Shown piece after piece: positions 8,355 to 10,508 of a stretch of DNA of 10,508 bases. Origin of the DNA: an uncultured Anaerolineaceae bacterium (lineage in GTDB: Bacteria > Chloroflexota > Anaerolineae > Anaerolineales > Anaerolineaceae); assembly GCA_937897615.1 (NCBI GenBank), contig CALCNO010000067.1, positions 1 to 10,508 of the forward strand. Reading direction: 5' to 3'. Within the stretch, counting starts at the first letter, position 1, and every line of letters begins with the position of its first letter. Position numbers and translations under genes: made by a program. The notes under the pieces are model-generated. The model did no database searches and had not been told where the DNA came from. It worked only from the letters and a program-made list of their open reading frames with translations.

Positions 8355-10508
8355 CTAGAAGCCTTCGAGGCAGGAGAGATCCGCTACGCCCTTTGCCAAG
8401 GCGGCGATGCGCTGCAGCAGACCCAGGCGATTACTGCGTAGGCGGGCATCCTCTGCCATCACCAGCACCTCGTCAAAGAAGCGGTTCACCTGCGGGATGA
8501 TCGCCACAAAAGCATTCATCAGGTCATCCACCGAGCCTTGCGCGCGTGCCGATTTTTCAATGGCTTGTACCGCCGCAAACAGCTCCTTTTCGGAAGGTTC
8601 CGCAAAAGCGGAGGAATCCACGCTGAAGGTTTGCTTCTGGTCGCGGGTGATGCGCACGCAACGGGCAAAAGCCGGCAGCACGGTGGCCCAGTCCGGGCGG
8701 TTGACCCAGGCAGCCAGAGCTTTGACGCCGCGGTAGACACCCGCAGGGTTGTACCCCTGCTCTGCCAGAATCGCATCCACCACATCGTAGCGGTAGCCCT
8801 GATCTGTGAGACTGCTCTTGAGGCGCCCGGTGATGAATTCCAGGGTGGCGTCCAGGCTCTTCTGGTCAATGGCAAAGGAATACTGTGCGGCAGCCTGCTT
8901 CAACACCTCGCGCAGGTCAATGTTCAGGTCGAAGGCGGCCAGGCTCTGCACCAGCCCCAGGGCAGCGCGGCGCTGGGCAAAGGGGTCTTTGGTGCCGGTA
9001 GGCGCCAACCCCGCGGCAAACAATCCGGTGAGAGAATCCAGCCGGTCGGCGATACCCACCGCCAGACCGATCTTGTTGGAGGGCATAAGGTCACCGGCAA
9101 AACGCGGCAGGTACTGGTCAAACAAAGCCTGGGCAACCGGCTCAGCTTCGCCGAAGTAGCGCGCATAGTAACGCCCCATCACGCCCTGCAGCGAGGTCAT
9201 CTCCACCACCATGTGGGTGACCAGGTCAGCTTTGCACAGCGTGGCAGCACGTTTGGCAGTTTTCAACTCCTCGTCGCTCAGCCCAAATGCGGGGGCCAGC
9301 GCCTCCACCAGCGCCGTGATACGCTGGCTTTTCTCCAGCATCGAACCCAGTTTCTGCTGGAAGGTGAGCGTTCCCAGGCGTGTAAGCATGGATTCCAACG
9401 GGTGCTTCAGGTCTTCGCGGATAAAGAAATTGGCATCAGCAAAGCGCGCACGCACCACCTGCTCGTTGCCATCGGTGACCAGGTCGATGCCTTTTTCACC
9501 ACCATTGCGCACGGCAATGAAATGCGGCAGTAATTTGCCATCAGCGCCTTGCACCGGGAAGTAGCGCTGGTGCTTCTTCATCACCGAGATAAGCACTTCC
9601 GGCGGAAGCTGCAGGTAGGAATCTTCAAAAGTTCCCAGAAAAGCAAAGGGTGCTTCCACCAGGAAGGTCACTTCGTCGAGCAAGCCTTCATCCAGGCTGT
9701 CAGTGCCACCGGCCTTTTTACTGATGGCCAGCACCTGGCTGCGAATCGTCTCTTTGCGTTTGGCCGGGTCAAGCAGAATCCCCTGCTTCGCAAGCACACT
9801 TTCGTGGTCGGCAGCATTCTTTACTACCAACTCTTCCGGCTCAATAAAGCGCAGGCCATGTGTTGTGCTACCAGCGCGCAAACCGGCATATTCAAAGGGA
9901 ATCACTGCGTCGCCCAGCATGGCTACCAACCAGCGTACCGGGCGCGAGAATGCTACATTGGTAAAATTCCAACGCATGGATTTTTCAAATTTGATGCCAG
10001 CCGCCAGCGCCGGCAAGGCTTCCAGCAACACGTCGTAGGCAGAGCGCGTGGTCTCCGTCACCAGCGCCACCATATACACACCGCCATCAATCTCGCGCGC
10101 TTGCAGGTCGGCCACACTGACGCCTTTACTCTGGGCAAAGCCTTCCAGGGCACGGGTAGGCTGGCCGGTTTCATCGAAGGCACGGCTCTGTGGGGGACCC
10201 TTGACGACCGTGGTGCGCGCCTGCTGCTGGTCGGCCAGATCCTGCACACGCACAACCAGGCGGCGCGGGGTGCCCAGCACTTCCACCGCACCATGAGAAA
10301 GCCGCAATTCGTCCAACAGCGCCGGAACGCGTGACCGCAATTGCTCCACCGCGGCGGTAAAATCTGTGCCGGGGAGTTCCTCCGTGCCGATCTCCAGCAG
10401 GAAGGGCGCCGGCCCCTTGGGCAGGTGGGCGGATTTGTCCGCGGCGGCAGAATCCTTTTGGGCTTTGCTATCACCCATCCAGGGATATTCAATTGCCTTG
10501 CGCTGCTC
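8355..10508 (-). CDS. glyQS: Glycyl-tRNA synthetase, beta-subunit region of a probable GlyQ-GlyS fusion, cut by window edge
   Basis: Class II bacterial-type glycyl-tRNA synthetase, which charges tRNA-Gly with glycine. Counting from the internal ATG at 10478, beta-subunit motifs are FLLEIGTEELP (26-36), GTPRRLVV (69-76), FSRPVRWLV (177-185), RARFADANFF (343-352), LTFQQKLGSMLEK (371-383), an HD-like domain with GVMGRYYARYFGE (432-444) and ADRLDSLTGLFA (477-488), DPFAQRRAALG (498-508), and a C-terminal anticodon-binding region ending near VNRFFDEVLVM (664-674). The frame stays open to the edge and encodes EQRKAIEYPWM, which resembles the last helix of the alpha subunit GlyQ (E. coli ends near ASREALGFPMC). 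A Ser/Ala/Lys-rich linker of about 24 residues joins the two. The ATG has no Shine-Dalgarno. I therefore treat this as the beta half of a single-chain GlyQS, as known in Chlamydia; a separate glyS starting at 10478 is the alternative. dnaG begins 36 bases downstream. Confidence 0.88.
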   Translation of the reverse strand, partial: EQRKAIEYPWMGDSKAQKDSAAADKSAHLPKGPAPFLLEIGTEELPGTDFTAAVEQLRSRVPALLDELRLSHGAVEVLGTPRRLVVRVQDLADQQQARTTVVKGPPQSRAFDETGQPTRALEGFAQSKGVSVADLQAREIDGGVYMVALVTETTRSAYDVLLEALPALAAGIKFEKSMRWNFTNVAFSRPVRWLVAMLGDAVIPFEYAGLRAGSTTHGLRFIEPEELVVKNAADHESVLAKQGILLDPAKRKETIRSQVLAISKKAGGTDSLDEGLLDEVTFLVEAPFAFLGTFEDSYLQLPPEVLISVMKKHQRYFPVQGADGKLLPHFIAVRNGGEKGIDLVTDGNEQVVRARFADANFFIREDLKHPLESMLTRLGTLTFQQKLGSMLEKSQRITALVEALAPAFGLSDEELKTAKRAATLCKADLVTHMVVEMTSLQGVMGRYYARYFGEAEPVAQALFDQYLPRFAGDLMPSNKIGLAVGIADRLDSLTGLFAAGLAPTGTKDPFAQRRAALGLVQSLAAFDLNIDLREVLKQAAAQYSFAIDQKSLDATLEFITGRLKSSLTDQGYRYDVVDAILAEQGYNPAGVYRGVKALAAWVNRPDWATVLPAFARCVRITRDQKQTFSVDSSAFAEPSEKELFAAVQAIEKSARAQGSVDDLMNAFVAIIPQVNRFFDEVLVMAEDARLRSNRLGLLQRIAALAKGVADLSCLEGF

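Noticed and set aside
8538..9533. Open frame of 331 codons on the + strand opposite glyQS
   Set aside because: Antisense shadow of a well-supported synthetase; composition is typical of reverse-strand reading and no domain is visible.

Overview
The window is a compact bacterial housekeeping region, not an accessory island. It holds six protein genes on about 10.5 kb of moderately GC-rich DNA, with short gaps and no sign of mobile elements, CRISPR arrays, tRNA or rRNA. The best guess for the source is a member of Chloroflexota, probably Anaerolineae. This rests on three things: the fused GlyQ-GlyS synthetase next to dnaG and rpoD, an extra segment inside region 3 of the primary sigma factor, and a CX3C form of the DnaG zinc finger. 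The family resemblance is recalled from memory and was not tested by a search, so the assignment is an inference.

Layout. The left edge holds the 3' part of priA (1-2064, + strand), which runs in from outside. Everything else is on the minus strand and converges on it. Read in the minus direction, the order is glyQS (10508 to 8355, cut by the right edge), dnaG (8318 to 6417), rpoD/sigA (6385 to 4730), rho (4495 to 3224) and a LysM/M23 membrane-anchored peptidase (3224 to 2127). A 12-bp hairpin at 2070-2097 sits between the two convergent ends and can end transcription from both sides.

How the genes work together. glyQS, dnaG and rpoD form a macromolecular-synthesis cluster: tRNA charging, primer synthesis and promoter recognition, with gaps of only 31-36 bases. 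rho follows after a 234-base gap. That gap carries two good sigma-70-type promoters and a C-rich, G-poor leader that looks like a Rho loading site, so rho probably has its own transcription and may regulate itself. The M23 peptidase start overlaps the rho stop (TAGTG) and has a strong Shine-Dalgarno inside the rho 3' end, so the two are probably translationally coupled. PriA (replication restart) lies opposite and is expressed independently.

I found no evidence for an undescribed multi-gene system here. The points most worth checking are the putative rho autoregulatory leader, the GlyQ-GlyS fusion, the region-3 insertion and unusual N-terminus of the sigma factor, and the lack of Shine-Dalgarno sequences in front of dnaG, rpoD and rho. 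The last may reflect leaderless or near-leaderless expression.
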